Assembly (NCBI GenBank): GCA_030015575.1
Contig: CM057338.1
Coordinates: 775,819,864 to 775,883,863 of the forward strand
Reading direction: 5' to 3'
Source of the DNA: Agapanthus africanus
Lineage: Eukaryota > Streptophyta > Magnoliopsida > Asparagales > Amaryllidaceae
Length of the DNA: 64,000 nt
Position numbers and translations under genes: made by a program. Below are positions 1 through 10,825 of the stretch, piece by piece. Under the pieces are notes generated by a model. The model made no database searches. It saw only the letters and a list, made by a program, of their open reading frames with translations, and had not been told where the DNA came from. Numbering within the stretch: the stretch's first letter is position 1; each line of letters opens with the position of its first letter.

Positions 1-1605
1 ACGTGTTAAAAGGTTCGAACGGATATCAATAACTCACTTTTCCCCTGTCGGAAAACTTACAAGTGTTGGATTTTTCCTGAGTTTAAACTTTCAGAAAATC
101 ATGCAAGCGAATCTGTGGACCCTCTAGAAGAACGTAACCTTAACTCGATTATGTGACCGTCAAAACTGCCACTGAACCTTAGGGTTTGTGGTAGTTTAGC
201 GTTGCCACATGTGAGGCGTTGGTTTGACCCTTCTACGGCTGGTTCATAGCGGCTGTGACATGTTCTGGGACTTTTTGAACTCCGCTCAAGTGTTGAGCTA
301 TTTGGGAAATCTTGGGTGTTTGTTTATTCGATCAGAAATTTTAACATTATCTATTTATCTGGAATGTGATACAATATTTGGAATTCACAAGTAGTTATGA
401 GATAACTAATTTGAATGTTATAAATCTAGCAGTTTTTGTTTCATTTGATCGGTTGCCACGGGATTTTGATGTGATCAAAAGTCCGTCGCAATCACGTAGC
501 GTACGCGGATACTCGCTGAGTAAACTTAATAGATAACCACGCCCCATAGCCCCGACCAAGTGACTGTAGGAGAACCTCGTCGCTAAAAGCATCCGTTCGG
601 GTGCTCGCGGCAGCGGTGTTCCGCCTCAGTGCACTTCGTCGACGGCATCGGGGGGTGCGGCCGTCTACTAAAGTTTCCGACGAGCATTCGATCAGGATGT
701 CGGGAATCTTGTTGAATTGCCCGACTTGATATTGAAAAGATTTTTCGATATTGAGACTAAAATGTGGGGTTTATAATTGTTAGGCATACGATGTCTATGG
801 AATTCATTTGGTTAGGCATGAGATGTATAAGAAGGTTGCGGATTCAAATTGTTGTAGTTTTACACTTTCTTTTCTACGGCCGTAAGTGTAATATGTGGTG
901 TATTGCCGGTTTCGTTGCTATACATCAACGAAAACTGGGATACGCATATTTACTTACGTTGATGACATGTGATGTTATGTGTTGCTGTGATATGTTATAT
1001 TGGATTGTCGCGTTTTGAATAGCAGGGTTTTTTATGTGAGATAAGAGTTTTTCATTTTCATTCATGTAAAATTCATTGTATATAATATTCTTTTATTGGG
1101 GCACTTCAGGGTTGAGGATGATGTCACCATTGTATATTATTTACTTTTCCGCATTAGGATAGACCTAAGGCGGGGAGCACAAGTAACCGGGTTCTAGGGT
1201 CCAGTGGGAGACCATCTCGAGGAGTCGAGACCGGGTCTCCTAACTCTAGAATTGGTAGGGTTGCTTGTCGTTCTCATAGGGGTCTAGGGATGTGGGTTTG
1301 ACTATTCATCGCGACCGTGGAATCCGTGTTTTATACTGGCTTAATATAAAACACGGACCTCCTAGTATATCCAATATTTCATATATGTTCTTCTGCTGCA
1401 ATGTTCTGTGATGAGATCATATTACTGCCTGAGACGAATGCTTATATTATATATATGTGATATATATTATATATTGTTGATTTCGTTTCATATCTGATGC
1501 TTGGAAAGCATAATAAAATGGGACTTCATTAATGAGTTTAATGAAATTAAAAGAAATCTAAAGATGTCGTGGAATCGAATTTTCAAAAACAGGTAGCTCT
1601 TGTTC

Positions 1606-1852
1606 TTGCTTTGCATAGCGGTGTTCCTTGTAGAACATCCAGCACCTTATTCGATAAGGAAAGAGCCGAGATCCCTTCACCGGGAGTGACCTCCTTAGCA
1701 ATAACTGGCAGATGCTACAACCCTTGGTTTAGTCTTTTGATTGCTTTTTCTAGTTTTTTCTTTGCATAGTGGTATTTGTGAAATATCCTGCACCTTATTC
1801 GATAAGGAAAGAGCCGAGATCCCTTCACCGGGAGTGACCTCTTTAGCAAAAC
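1606..1852 (+). repeat. Twin leader repeat, element E
   Basis: Two copies of a unit with about 148-base period. Each has CTTTGCATAG, then CACCTTATTCGATAAGG, then a block ending near GGGAGTGACCTC. CCTTAT-TCG-ATAAGG is a perfect 6-bp stem with a 3-base loop. B (22253-22488) and F (about 43240-43490) carry the same twin arrangement. A does not. Confidence 0.8.
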
Positions 1853-1990
1853 TAGCAAAGGCCTAAAAAACACTCTATTTAAAACATTTGATTCTACGAC
1901 GATATCAAGTTCATTACGCAAAGAGTTTTCTTAAAAACCTGACATAGCCCTCCGTCATTTCAGATAAGTACTTTATAGTATTCGTGCTGC

Positions 1991-2185
1991 GTTTGTTGAC
2001 CTTGTCAAGGCGTAGTGTGCGGTAGCTATTTATACTTATCTGCAAAAGCATATGATGCGATTGAGTTAAGGTAGTCATGTGACTTTGTTGAGCTTGTCAA
2101 GGGTCATGCGGGTGGGTTTAATTCAATCGGGAAGTGACGGGTTGAACTTGACTTGCGGTTTATGGTTTGTTGACCTTGTCAAGGT
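1991..2185 (+). repeat. Triple hairpin motif in leader, element E
   Basis: Three copies of TTTGTTGACCTTGTCAAGG or a close variant, at 1991-2010, 2084-2102 and 2165-2185. Each can fold as TTGAC/GTCAA and is flanked by sequence that extends the stem (for example CATGTGAC on the left with GGTCATGCG on the right). Equivalent triplets lie in B, F and, with a TTTGGCCAAA core, in A. Confidence 0.75.
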
Positions 2186-2552
2186 CATAGATCGCTCGGG
2201 GCAAAATATTATTGGGAATTTCAAGAGTTGAAATTTACAATGAGATTGCATACCTTCTATGAGATAGTTGGATCCCGATACCCGCTGCGAGTAAGAGTTA
2301 CTCCTGGGAGAGTTTTACACATTACAATTAGCCGATCAAGTAGGTGTCTAGAAATGTGTCAACGGGGTTATGCCTCTGGGAAAATGAGGTTTATTTTAAT
2401 TAGGTCCGTGTGAAAGCACGGGGAACCTCCCTCAAAGTACCGGCACTGGCCTGGCTGAAAGATTGGCGAACTTGTAGGGTGTAATTAATCCCGGCTAGTC
2501 TTTCCTTTTAGGGTTTGAAGGAAGATTTGACTAAAACAGTGGGAGCCATCCT

Positions 2553-2581
2553 GATTAGATATATTAATAACCAATCTAATC
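2553..2581 (+). other. Conserved hairpin before the start codon, element E
   Basis: GATTAGAT and ATCTAATC are separated by an AT-rich loop. The hairpin follows a conserved AGTGGGAGCCATCCTG box and sits about 50 bases before the start codon. A has the paired change GTTTAGA/TCTAAAC at the same place. Confidence 0.7.
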
Positions 2582-2633
2582 TTGTAAGAGCATACGCTGA
2601 GTGTTTTCTTCTCTCTCTCTCCAGGTAGTGACC

Positions 2634-5513
2634 ATGTCACGCCTTAATCAAGATAATAATACGGATGTATTGACCGAACCTGCTTATTATACTGAGCTGG
2701 GGAACCTTGGTCCCGCTCTAACTTATAATTGTTATAAGACAGAGCAGGAAATAGGGGATTACCAGAATTCCCATGCCGCCCAAACGAAGAAAGTACATGT
2801 TGATGCATCTTCTTCGGGTGTGTTCATTACCAAGAATTGTTTCTCAGTATCCTTTACGTCCTGGGTATGAGATACCGGATTAGGATCCCGCAAATGTAAT
2901 TTGTTACATGGGCTACAGATAGGTAGAGAACTGAGAACGGGTGATAAGTTTCAAGAGTTGGAAATGATGCAAGTGTTGCAGCCAAGTCTGTTGGCAGTTA
3001 TCACCCTGTATTACCAGAATACATTGATTCTGAACGAATGTTATTAGATACCGAACCTAATATACAACATCATATCAGTCTCTTTATTAGTAAAGAAGGA
3101 TAAAATTTTGTATTGTTGGATAATGTTTTGAACATTTCCTATATCAAGAGTTGATCGGTTCAGGCACGTTATCTAAAAGCATAGACGTTCTAAATCAAAC
3201 CACAGTTCTTAATGTACAGAACACACACAAGAGGAAGAGTTCATAAATGAACGAATCCTTCTTGAGGCATTGTAGACTAGGTCATATCAATATGACCCGA
3301 CTAGCTAAAGTTACATAAAAATGCATATTTAAATCAGTTTGAATTTACATCTTGTGAAACTTGCCGGTCATGTCATAAAGATAAGATGACCATAGCTCCG
3401 TTTATTGGAAACAGAGAAAGAGTTACTGAACTCTTAGGATTGATACATGCTGATGTATGAAAATCCCTTGTCTACATATGCCAGGACTGGTTCTTTGTAC
3501 TTCATTACATTCATTGATGATCTCTCAAAATTCAGACATATGTTCCTGTTGAAACACAAGTCCGAAACTCTTGAGATATTCACAGAATATAAGTTAGAAG
3601 TAGATAACCAAAAACGGGTATAAGTATTATGTCCTTTGATGAGATCAAGGAGAAGAATACTTGAGCACGGAATTCTTGGACTATTCTAAAGGAGAACGAG
3701 ATTCTCTCTCAGCATTACTCCTCCGTATACACCACAGCACGTCGGTGTATCGGGACGGAGCAACGCACCCTATGTGATATGGTGTGCTCTATGATGAGTA
3801 CTACTGAGTTGCCTATTTTCTTTTGGGGTTATGCACTTGAGAAGTTGCATACCTATTGAATAGGGTTCCAACCAAATCAGATGCCTACCACTCCATATAT
3901 GATATGGTATGGGAAGAGCCCATCTCTTAAGGAAGTTAAGATTTGGGATTGTCCGGCCTATGTCAAAAGCAAAATCCGGACAAGCTCGAGGCAAGGTCAG
4001 TTCTGTGGAAGTTTGTTGGATATCCAGGGCATTCGTAAGGGAATATCTTCTACCAAACTGAGGAACAAAAGATTTTTTCTCAACATGCTACCTTCGGGAA
4101 AGGGAATTTCTCGTGAAGAAATTAGTGGTCATAAGGTAGAACTGGAAGTAGTTCCAGCTAAAACAAACTGCAGCTGATGATTTGGTAGAACCGGAGGATT
4201 CAATAGTTTCCAACGAACCTCAGCCTCTCCGCCGTTCTGGTAGGGTTCCTCATCCACCTGAGAGATACTTCGGTTTCTCTATGACAGTGGGAGCGATGAT
4301 TGCATCATGAGATGATGACCCAACTAGTTTCGAGCAGACCATCAGGAGTGGGGACTCTGTGAGAATGGCTGGATGCTTAGCGATCTGAGATGGAATCCTT
4401 ATACACCAACAAAGTATGGACTTTGGTTGCTTTATTTGAAGGGTTAAATCCCCATCAGGAGCAAGTAGATCTTGAGAAGATTATTTGATGTACATGGAAA
4501 GGTTGAGACCTTCAAAGCTATGCTTAAGTCCATCCAGATCCTACTTGTCACTGCTATATACCATGACTACGATATCTGGCGGTTGGGTGTCATGACTGCT
4601 TTTCTAAATAGTGATTTAGAAGAAAGCGTCTATAAGTACACAGCTAGAGGGCTTCGTAGATAGTGGGAGCAGCGGAAACATGTGCAAGTTGTTTTATGGG
4701 ATAAATCAGGCATCGCGGAGTTGGAACGTCTGTTTTGATGTGGTAGTCAAAGAGTTTGACTTCATCAAAATGGTAGATAAACCTAGTATATACAAAAAGG
4801 TAGTAGGGAGTATGGTGGTGATCCTCATATTGTACGTGGATGACATACTCTTGATAGGGAAGGGGTTTCCTATGCTACGCTCGGTCAATCTCCTCTTATC
4901 ACAAGGATTCTCCATATAAGGATCAAGATGATACCTCCTAAATCCTGGGTTTTAGATCTATAAGATAGATCTAATTGGATGTTAGGATTCTCACTAGTTG
5001 TAGTGAGATGGTATCAATCGATCCTGGGGAGAATCACTGGAATGGTTCCAGGGTGGTAAGGTCGACTGAATGTCAGTCACATGCATTGTCTTTACCCTCA
5101 GTGGAGGGACGGTATGTTGGAAGAGTTCCAAGATAGATACCGTGACATAATAGACGATTAAAGGCAAGGTACATCGTTACCAAGGATGCTACCAAAGAGG
5201 CAGTCTGGATATAAATATAAGTTCATGAGATGAACTTCGTTCCTACCATTGTGTGACAATGGAGTTGTGGCTTATGCCTGGGAACCCCCGTCCCATCTGA
5301 GATCCAGACATATTCTTAGGCAGTATCACCTGATCATGGAGATGGATGATCTCCAGGGAGATCGAGGTTAGGAGAGTAGACACAGAGGACAACAGCGCGG
5401 ATCCACCCACAAAAGCCTATTTCCCAGTAGAGACTTTTATGGGATGGTTGAGTATGAGATACTTTAACCACAGCTGATTGTTGGGTATGCGATACCACAA
5501 CAGATGGCCCTAG
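2634..5513 (+). pseudogene. pol: Decayed gag-less copia polyprotein of element E
   Basis: The ATG at 2634 aligns with B's start at 23279 and opens a peptide containing [15 protein letters not shown], the gag-replacing N-terminus shared with B and F. A stop at 2868-2870 comes just before the protease DTG motif. Past it, homology to the protease, integrase (HCRLGH zinc motif retained), RT and RNase H domains of A and B continues, but across several frames with small deletions. Recognisable pieces include integrase C-terminal sequence around 3881-4177, RT around 4472-4663, and the YVDD catalytic box around 4835-4850. The RNase H region (about 4950-5460) is heavily rearranged. No gag domain or CCHC zinc knuckle is seen. 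Non-functional. Confidence 0.88.
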
Positions 5514-5516
5514 TGC

Positions 5517-5527
5517 AAGTGGGAGAT
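5517..5527 (+). other. Polypurine tract, element E
   Basis: AAGTGGGAGAT directly abuts the TGTTAG start of the 3' LTR. The same 11-mer occupies this position in A, B and, reversed, F. It primes plus-strand DNA synthesis in this class. Confidence 0.9.
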
Positions 5528-7720
5528 TGTTAGTGATATGTATGCCCTAGAGGCCATTACTGTACATGCGATGTATATTGTAGTGGATGCTTAGACATAT
5601 ATAGGGAAGACTTTCTTGCTCGACATGATAGTATGCTATCTGGTTGCCCTTTATCTTAACATGTACTCTGATTGTCTCTATGTTACATGTTGATAAAGCC
5701 CTTAGGATGAGTACTTGACTACCAGGACTATGATGCAGATCATACTAGTAGGGAAAGTATAGTCGCTAAGTACATCCTTCAAATATTCCTAGTCGTAGGT
5801 GTATCGAGACGGGGCATCGATATACCAGAGTAGACTAGCGTATGCTTCTCGAACCATGTAGATGGGCGATGGATGATCCCATATCCATTGGTGTTTGACA
5901 TCAGAGATAGTATACGGGTGCTTAGTGGAGACTGGGTACACTTGACGGACTCGCCGAGAACTCCTAGATGGTATTATACCTCACGTCAGATGACAGTTCT
6001 CTGGTGACACTGGTACAGGTTAGTCTGTAGACCCGAGATCGTCATAGAGTCTTGTGTGATTCCCACTGTGCTTTTATTTCTATCATACCACGTCCAAGAG
6101 GGCGTGCAAAACGGTGGCTTTTGGGTACAGTCCCGAATCACATGGAGGCAATGAGCGATAGAAGGGGTTTCGTCTCTCCTGGTATTTGGAGTTGGTGTTG
6201 CGCCGTGTTCGATTGGCTATAACTGGAAATCCCTGGCCAGGGTTGGTGAGATTTACTGGTAAGTGTTATCAGTAGTTTCTCGAACTGTTATGGACCTCAT
6301 ATCGACACGACTTATCGGTTACTGGGGTCTGACGTTTACCACCCCTAGACTGGATATGCGACATATCAGACGAAGAGACCGGACTGTACGGGAGTGTTAC
6401 TGATAGGATTCACAGGAGAATGTATAGGCTTGCTTGTTGATCTTCTGATCGCTCAATACCTGGGTGGCTATTACGTTTAGCTGACCGCTTGCTTCTTGTG
6501 GGTGTTTGATATGATCATCACCTACTGCCGGCGTATTGACGATTCTTTAGAGTCCTACACAGAGGTTTCCTGGCTCAGGCAAAATGGAGTAGGAGCACAT
6601 ATGTGATATGTGCGGGACCGAGAATAATACGTGTATGCGATATCGTATTAGATTCTCGCGATATGTGATATCGGCCGGGTATATGTGATATAGCCGGGTC
6701 ATCGGATCAAGTGTTGATTCGATGAACTGATACAGATTATATTAGTCGGTTATTTATGAAATAGCCGGATTATCAGATCAAGTGTTGATTCGATAATTTA
6801 ATGTATAATTATATATTTAATATATTATATTACATTAACTAATATAAGCTCACTTAAAGATTCTTTTTCTCACTTGGATAATACATTGATATATATGTGA
6901 TATATGTTAATTGTATTATTTTATTTTGTTATAAAATATATTATATATGTGATATATAATATTGTAACAAGTTAGGGTTACAAATGCAACATGTTTTGTG
7001 GAGTTTAAACATAATTAGGGTTTGGATTAGGGTTAAGCTTGGATGAAGCTTCATGAAGGTTTGACTTTGACTTTTGATATTTTGTGTTGATATTTATTAA
7101 CCCAACCCAAACCTTAGCCTCTAGTTTATTCTCTACAAGGGTTAACTCTATCTTTCTTAACCCATGGTTGATTTGTAACCACAACAATGATTTTCATTAT
7201 TCATCACAAAAGGATTGCTTCATCTTCTTCTTCTTTCTTCTTTGATGAAAAGCTTCATTAGCTTTTCATAAGTGATGATAATAAGTGAGAAATTGAAAAC
7301 AAAAGATAGCAAAATTCCTACTTCATCATCCTCATATATTCTAGCCACTTAGATTAGGGTGTTCACTTCACTAATACTTGATTAGAGAAGTGAGACCTTG
7401 AGTTTGAGATTCTTCAAGGTAGATCATCTTCGAAAAGAAAGACTTCAAGCAAGCATGGATCATTCGGCTTGTGGAGCCTCTCTAGAGTTCAGAAGTTCAT
7501 GGATTGCGGTGAAGGGACTACTACTCGGAGCTTATGAAGCGATGGAACAGACTACAAAGGTTGTAATCCCTCTCTCTTAGATGTAAAATTGTTTACATGC
7601 AAGTTAACCCTAATTCTCTAGTTAAGATCTTGGTTAGGGTTTGTTTATCACCCCAAAAATTTTAAAGTAGCATGATTGATTCTTGCTAAAACCTTCACAA
7701 GGTGCTATGCTGACCCTACA
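5528..7720 (+). repeat. 3' LTR of element E
   Basis: 2193 bp, begins TGTTAGTGATATGTATGCCC and ends CCCTACA. It is close in length and sequence to B's LTR (2194 bp). It carries the CCCTGGCCAGGG palindrome (6231-6242) followed by an ACTGGTAA/TTATCAGT hairpin, and two copies of the palindrome ATCAAGTGTTGAT near 6705 and 6777. An AT-rich stretch (6780-6960) and CT-rich, 5'UTR-like sequence (7200-7330) follow. Contained ORFs look like noise. Confidence 0.92.
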
Positions 7721-7774
7721 CAAGCATCCATTATACTATCAATAATGGCCTCTACGGCATACATATTCCTAACA
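7721..7774 (-). repeat. 3' LTR fragment of element F
   Basis: On the minus strand it begins TGTTAGGAATATGTATGCC and runs 54 bases before stopping at the E insertion point (7720/7721). It matches the start of F's 5' LTR at 47538-47485. The rest of this LTR should lie left of E, outside the window. Confidence 0.85.
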
Positions 7775-7785
7775 ATCTCCCACTT
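7775..7785 (-). other. Polypurine tract, element F
   Basis: ATCTCCCACTT on the plus strand is AAGTGGGAGAT on the minus strand. It abuts the LTR start at 7774. Confidence 0.88.
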
Positions 7786-7788
7786 GCA

Positions 7789-8162
7789 CTAAGGCCAGTT
7801 GTTGTAGTATCTCATACCCAACATCCCAAAAGTCTCTCGAATAGCATCTGGGGATGACCTCGGTGAGTGGATCCACTGTGTTATCCTCTGTGTCAACTCT
7901 CCTGACCTCGATCTTCCGGTGATCAACTATCTCCCTGATCAAGTGATACTGTCTAAGAATATGTCTGGATCGCTGACGGGACCGGGGTTCCTAGACCAAA
8001 GCCACAGCTCCATTATCATCACAATACAGAGGTATTGGATGCCCAAAGGTAGGAACCAAGTTCATCATATGAACTTATTCATCCAAACAACTTCTTTGGC
8101 AGCATCGTTGGTAGCGATGTAATTAGCCTCTATCAATGAGTCTGCTACGGTATATAGCTTGG
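7789..8162 (-). pseudogene. pol: RNase H C-terminal part of element F polyprotein
   Basis: Reads on the minus strand from the B insertion point to a stop at 7791-7789. It matches the end of the A polyprotein from VADSTMEAEYIA through the YCDNNGA box, the histidine/arginine-rich HILRRYHLIREI region and the ADPFTKA tail, with substitutions and frame breaks. Bases 8158-8162 (CTTGG) are the left target duplication of B. The upstream part of the same gene resumes at 39690. Confidence 0.85.
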
Positions 8163-8733
8163 TGTTAGTTATGTATATGAACTAGAGGCCATTGTTGTAC
8201 ATATGATGTATATTATGATGGATGCTTGGATATATAAAGAGAGGACTTTCTTGCTCGTCATGATAGTATGCTATTTGGTTTCACTTTATCTTAACATGTT
8301 GACTTGTATTGGTTTACTGTCTGACTCTCACATGTTGATAAAGCCCTTAGGATCTGTACTCGACTACTGGGACTATGATGAGATCATACTAGTGGGGCCA
8401 TAGTAGTCGATGAGTACATCCTATAACTTTTCTTAGTCGAGGGTATATCGAGACAGGGCATCGATACACCAGAGTAGACTAGCGTATACGCATCTTGACC
8501 CATATGATGGGCGATGGATGATCCCATATCCATCGGTGTTTGACATCAAGGCTGGTGTACGGGTGCTCAGTGGAGACTGGGTACACTGGACGGACTCGCC
8601 GAGAACTCCCAGTTGGTGATATACCACACGTCAGATGGCAGTTCTCCGGTGACACTGGTACAGGGTAGTCCGTAGACCCGAGATCGTCATAGAGTCTTGT
8701 GTGATTCCTACCGTGCTTTAATTTCCACCTTAC
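8163..8733 (+). repeat. 5' LTR of element B, left part
   Basis: Starts TGTTAGTTATGTATATGA and matches 26563-27133 of the 3' LTR. The usual CCCTAGAGG box reads GAACTAGAGG here. It ends with CTTAC (8729-8733), the target site of A. The unoccupied version of this site is intact in the 3' LTR at 27129-27133. Confidence 0.93.
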
Positions 8734-10811
8734 TGTTAGTGTATATGCCCTAGAGGCCATTACTGTATCATACTAGTTTGTATATTACTTAATGGAAGCT
8801 TGGGATATTCACCTTGTATAAACAATCTTGCTCAATATAGTAGTATGCTACTTGGTTTGTTTCTACTTCAATGTGTACTTGTGTTTATTTCAGTATATCA
8901 CTTATACACATTAGTGGAGCCCTTAGGATCTTTGCTTGATTACCAGCGTTGTGATGGCAGTCACACTAGTGGGGGCTGGGTAATCTATAGGCACATCCTT
9001 TTACAGGTCCCTAGTCGTAGGACTATCGAGACAGGGCATCGATACTCCGGAGTAGACTAGCGTATGCGCTTCTCATCCCAGTGTGGGAGATGGTCTGTCC
9101 CACAGCCATCAGTACGTCGTACTGGAGATAGTATACGGGTGCTCGTTGGGTTACGAGTACACTGGACAGGACTCGTCGGGAACTGACAGGTTGGTATTAT
9201 ACCTATCGTCAGTTATCAGTTCCCAGGTGACATGAGTACAGCTTAGTCCGCTGACTTGACACTGACACTTCGCCTCGAGTGTGTTCCCACTGCACTTTGA
9301 TCACTACCCTACCACGGCTCAAAGGAGTCGTGCAAACAGGTGGTGGTTGGGTGCAGTCCCGAAGCACTTGGAGGCAGTGACGGTTAGACAGGATTCGTCT
9401 CTCCCGGTATTGGGGGTTGACATCGCGCTGTGTCTAGGAGAGCCATTACACGAGTAGTCCCTGGCCAGGGCAAGCGAGATATACTGGTAGGTTTCCAGTG
9501 TTATCTCAGGGTGTTTTGGGCTTCACTCCGACACGACTTGTACCGCTATTGGGGGACTGACGTTTTACCGCCCCCTAGGCCCGCCATGCGATGTATCAGA
9601 CGAACAGACCGGACTGTACGGAGAATGTCACATTCAGACTCAGTAGGAGTTCAGATGGGGTTTCACCTCGTCAGCCTTCTTGTCGGCATCTACCTGGGGA
9701 CCGTTACGCACAGCTAGTGCCGCTTGCGGTCTGTGGTTAAACCCACTGCCAGCGTAGTGTCGAGTCTTTAGAGTCCCACACAGAGGGTATTCGCCTCTGG
9801 GCAAAATTGAGTGGAGGTCGCATGGTTTTGCGACAGGGTTCGTTCTCATCCGCGCACTTGTGCACGTTTGGAGTCCGGACGGATTATACTGGCAGGCTCT
9901 GGTTTGAGCCAGATACTGGTATATGTTTTGGGGGTTGCTTTTTATTCTTGGTATTCTTGTTCCTCGGAACGAGAATGCAGGTGTGTATGCACAGTTGCTT
10001 GAGGCGGAGAATGAGGTTTTTCATTAGGGTTTCGGATCGGGTGCGTATGCACAGTTGACAGTTATCTTTTTCCAAACCCTAATGGATTTGTATATTATCT
10101 ATTAATAATAGTAATTAAATGAGAATTATGTTATGGTTGATTTTTTGTTGACTTGTTGACCTTGGTTGACTTGTTGACCTTTGACCACCATCATGCTTTG
10201 AAGATCCTCCTTGATTCATGCTTACACTTCATTTAAAGAAGCATGATAGTGGTCATTCCTAAAATAACCATCAACTATTCTTATTTCAATTATTATCATT
10301 TAGATAATTCTTTTCTTTTTGCAATATGGTTGCAAGAAAGAGAAAATATTGCTCATTCTATCATTCTCACTCTCTCTCCTCATTTCATCTTCTTCTTCCT
10401 CTTGAAAAGAGAAACCTTCTCATGTGTTGAGAATCATTCTCTTTAGATAGAAAAGCAAACCCTAATCACTCTCTACTCATTCTAGGATGAAGGTTTAGCA
10501 AGCCGGAAACCCTAGTTCACTCAAAGATCGAGGAAGAGCCCAAAGTCGAACCTTCGAGGTGGATCCATCTTCGACGGGAGAAGGCGACAAAAAGAGAACC
10601 ATCAACCTCTACAAGGTTTGAAGAAGAAGGAGTTCAAGTTTAGGTATAACCATCTTCCATAGTAGCTAACTCTCTTTAGCTTGTTAACTAGTTTTAGTTT
10701 AGACAACGATCCCGACAAAGTTTAGTCCATGTTGCCTCTTGCGATAAAAATTCGTTTTTTATACCGTTTCCGCCTCCCCGTAAGTACCGGGGGTCGCAAT
10801 ATGGACTTACA
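8734..10811 (+). repeat. 5' LTR of element A
   Basis: 2078 bp, TGTTAGTGTATATGCCC to GGACTTACA. It holds the palindrome CCCTGGCCAGGG (9459-9470) and the hairpin 9476-9507 (GAGATA..ACTGG / CCAGT..TATCTC). An AT-rich stretch around 10090-10140 is followed by CT-rich sequence (10370-10410), as expected upstream of and within a transcribed leader. I could not fix a TATA box or transcription start. Short ORFs recur in the 3' LTR only because the LTRs are duplicates. Confidence 0.96.
9459..9507 (+). other. Palindrome plus hairpin module in copia LTR
   Basis: A perfect 12-bp palindrome, CCCTGGCCAGGG, lies 5 bases upstream of a stem-loop (GAGATA-t-ACTGG, loop, CCAGT-gt-TATCTC). The module recurs at 6231-6275 in E, 19022-19075 in B, about 50606-50655 in G and reversed at 46796-46848 in F, with loop and stem variation. 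Role unknown; an RNA dimerisation or processing element is one possibility. Confidence 0.6.
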
Positions 10812-10812
10812 G

Positions 10813-10825
10813 TGGTATCAGAGCC
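10813..10825 (+). other. Primer binding site, element A
   Basis: TGGTATCAGAGCC, one base after the LTR end, complementary to the 3' end of plant initiator-Met tRNA. Primes minus-strand synthesis. Confidence 0.95.

Larger units (their letters stand above)
1..2633 (+). other. Element E untranslated leader
   Basis: Non-coding leader between PBS (off-window) and the pol start codon. No long ORF is present. It aligns by eye with B's leader (20925-23278). It contains a GC-rich block at about 400-700 that F also has and B lacks, a twin repeat at 1606-1852, three spaced TTGACC-n-TGTCAAGG hairpins at 1991-2185, and a short hairpin at 2553-2581. A CT-rich tract ending in CCAG precedes the start codon. 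Short ORFs in it look spurious. Confidence 0.8.
1..7720 (+). mobile_element. Element E: gag-less Ty1/copia retrotransposon, 3' part (enters from left edge)
   Basis: Plus-strand copia element whose 5' LTR lies outside the window. Visible here are the leader (1-2633), a decayed polyprotein (2634-5513), the polypurine tract and the complete 3' LTR (5528-7720). Position 1 matches about position 20925 in the leader of element B, so only some 400 bases of E's leader plus its 5' LTR are missing. Immediately after the 3' LTR the sequence becomes the LTR start of element F in reverse orientation, so E is inserted in F's 3' LTR. The target duplication cannot be tested because the left junction is not in view. 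The coding region has many frame breaks, so E is dead. Confidence 0.88.

Noticed and set aside
8800..10446. Series of 60-95 codon ORFs conserved at 16863-18509
   Set aside because: Perfect conservation reflects identical LTRs of element A, not selection on protein.
10813..10825. Possible tRNA gene fragment at TGGTATCAGAGCC
   Set aside because: It is the primer binding site next to an LTR. No tRNA body is present here or at the other PBS sites.
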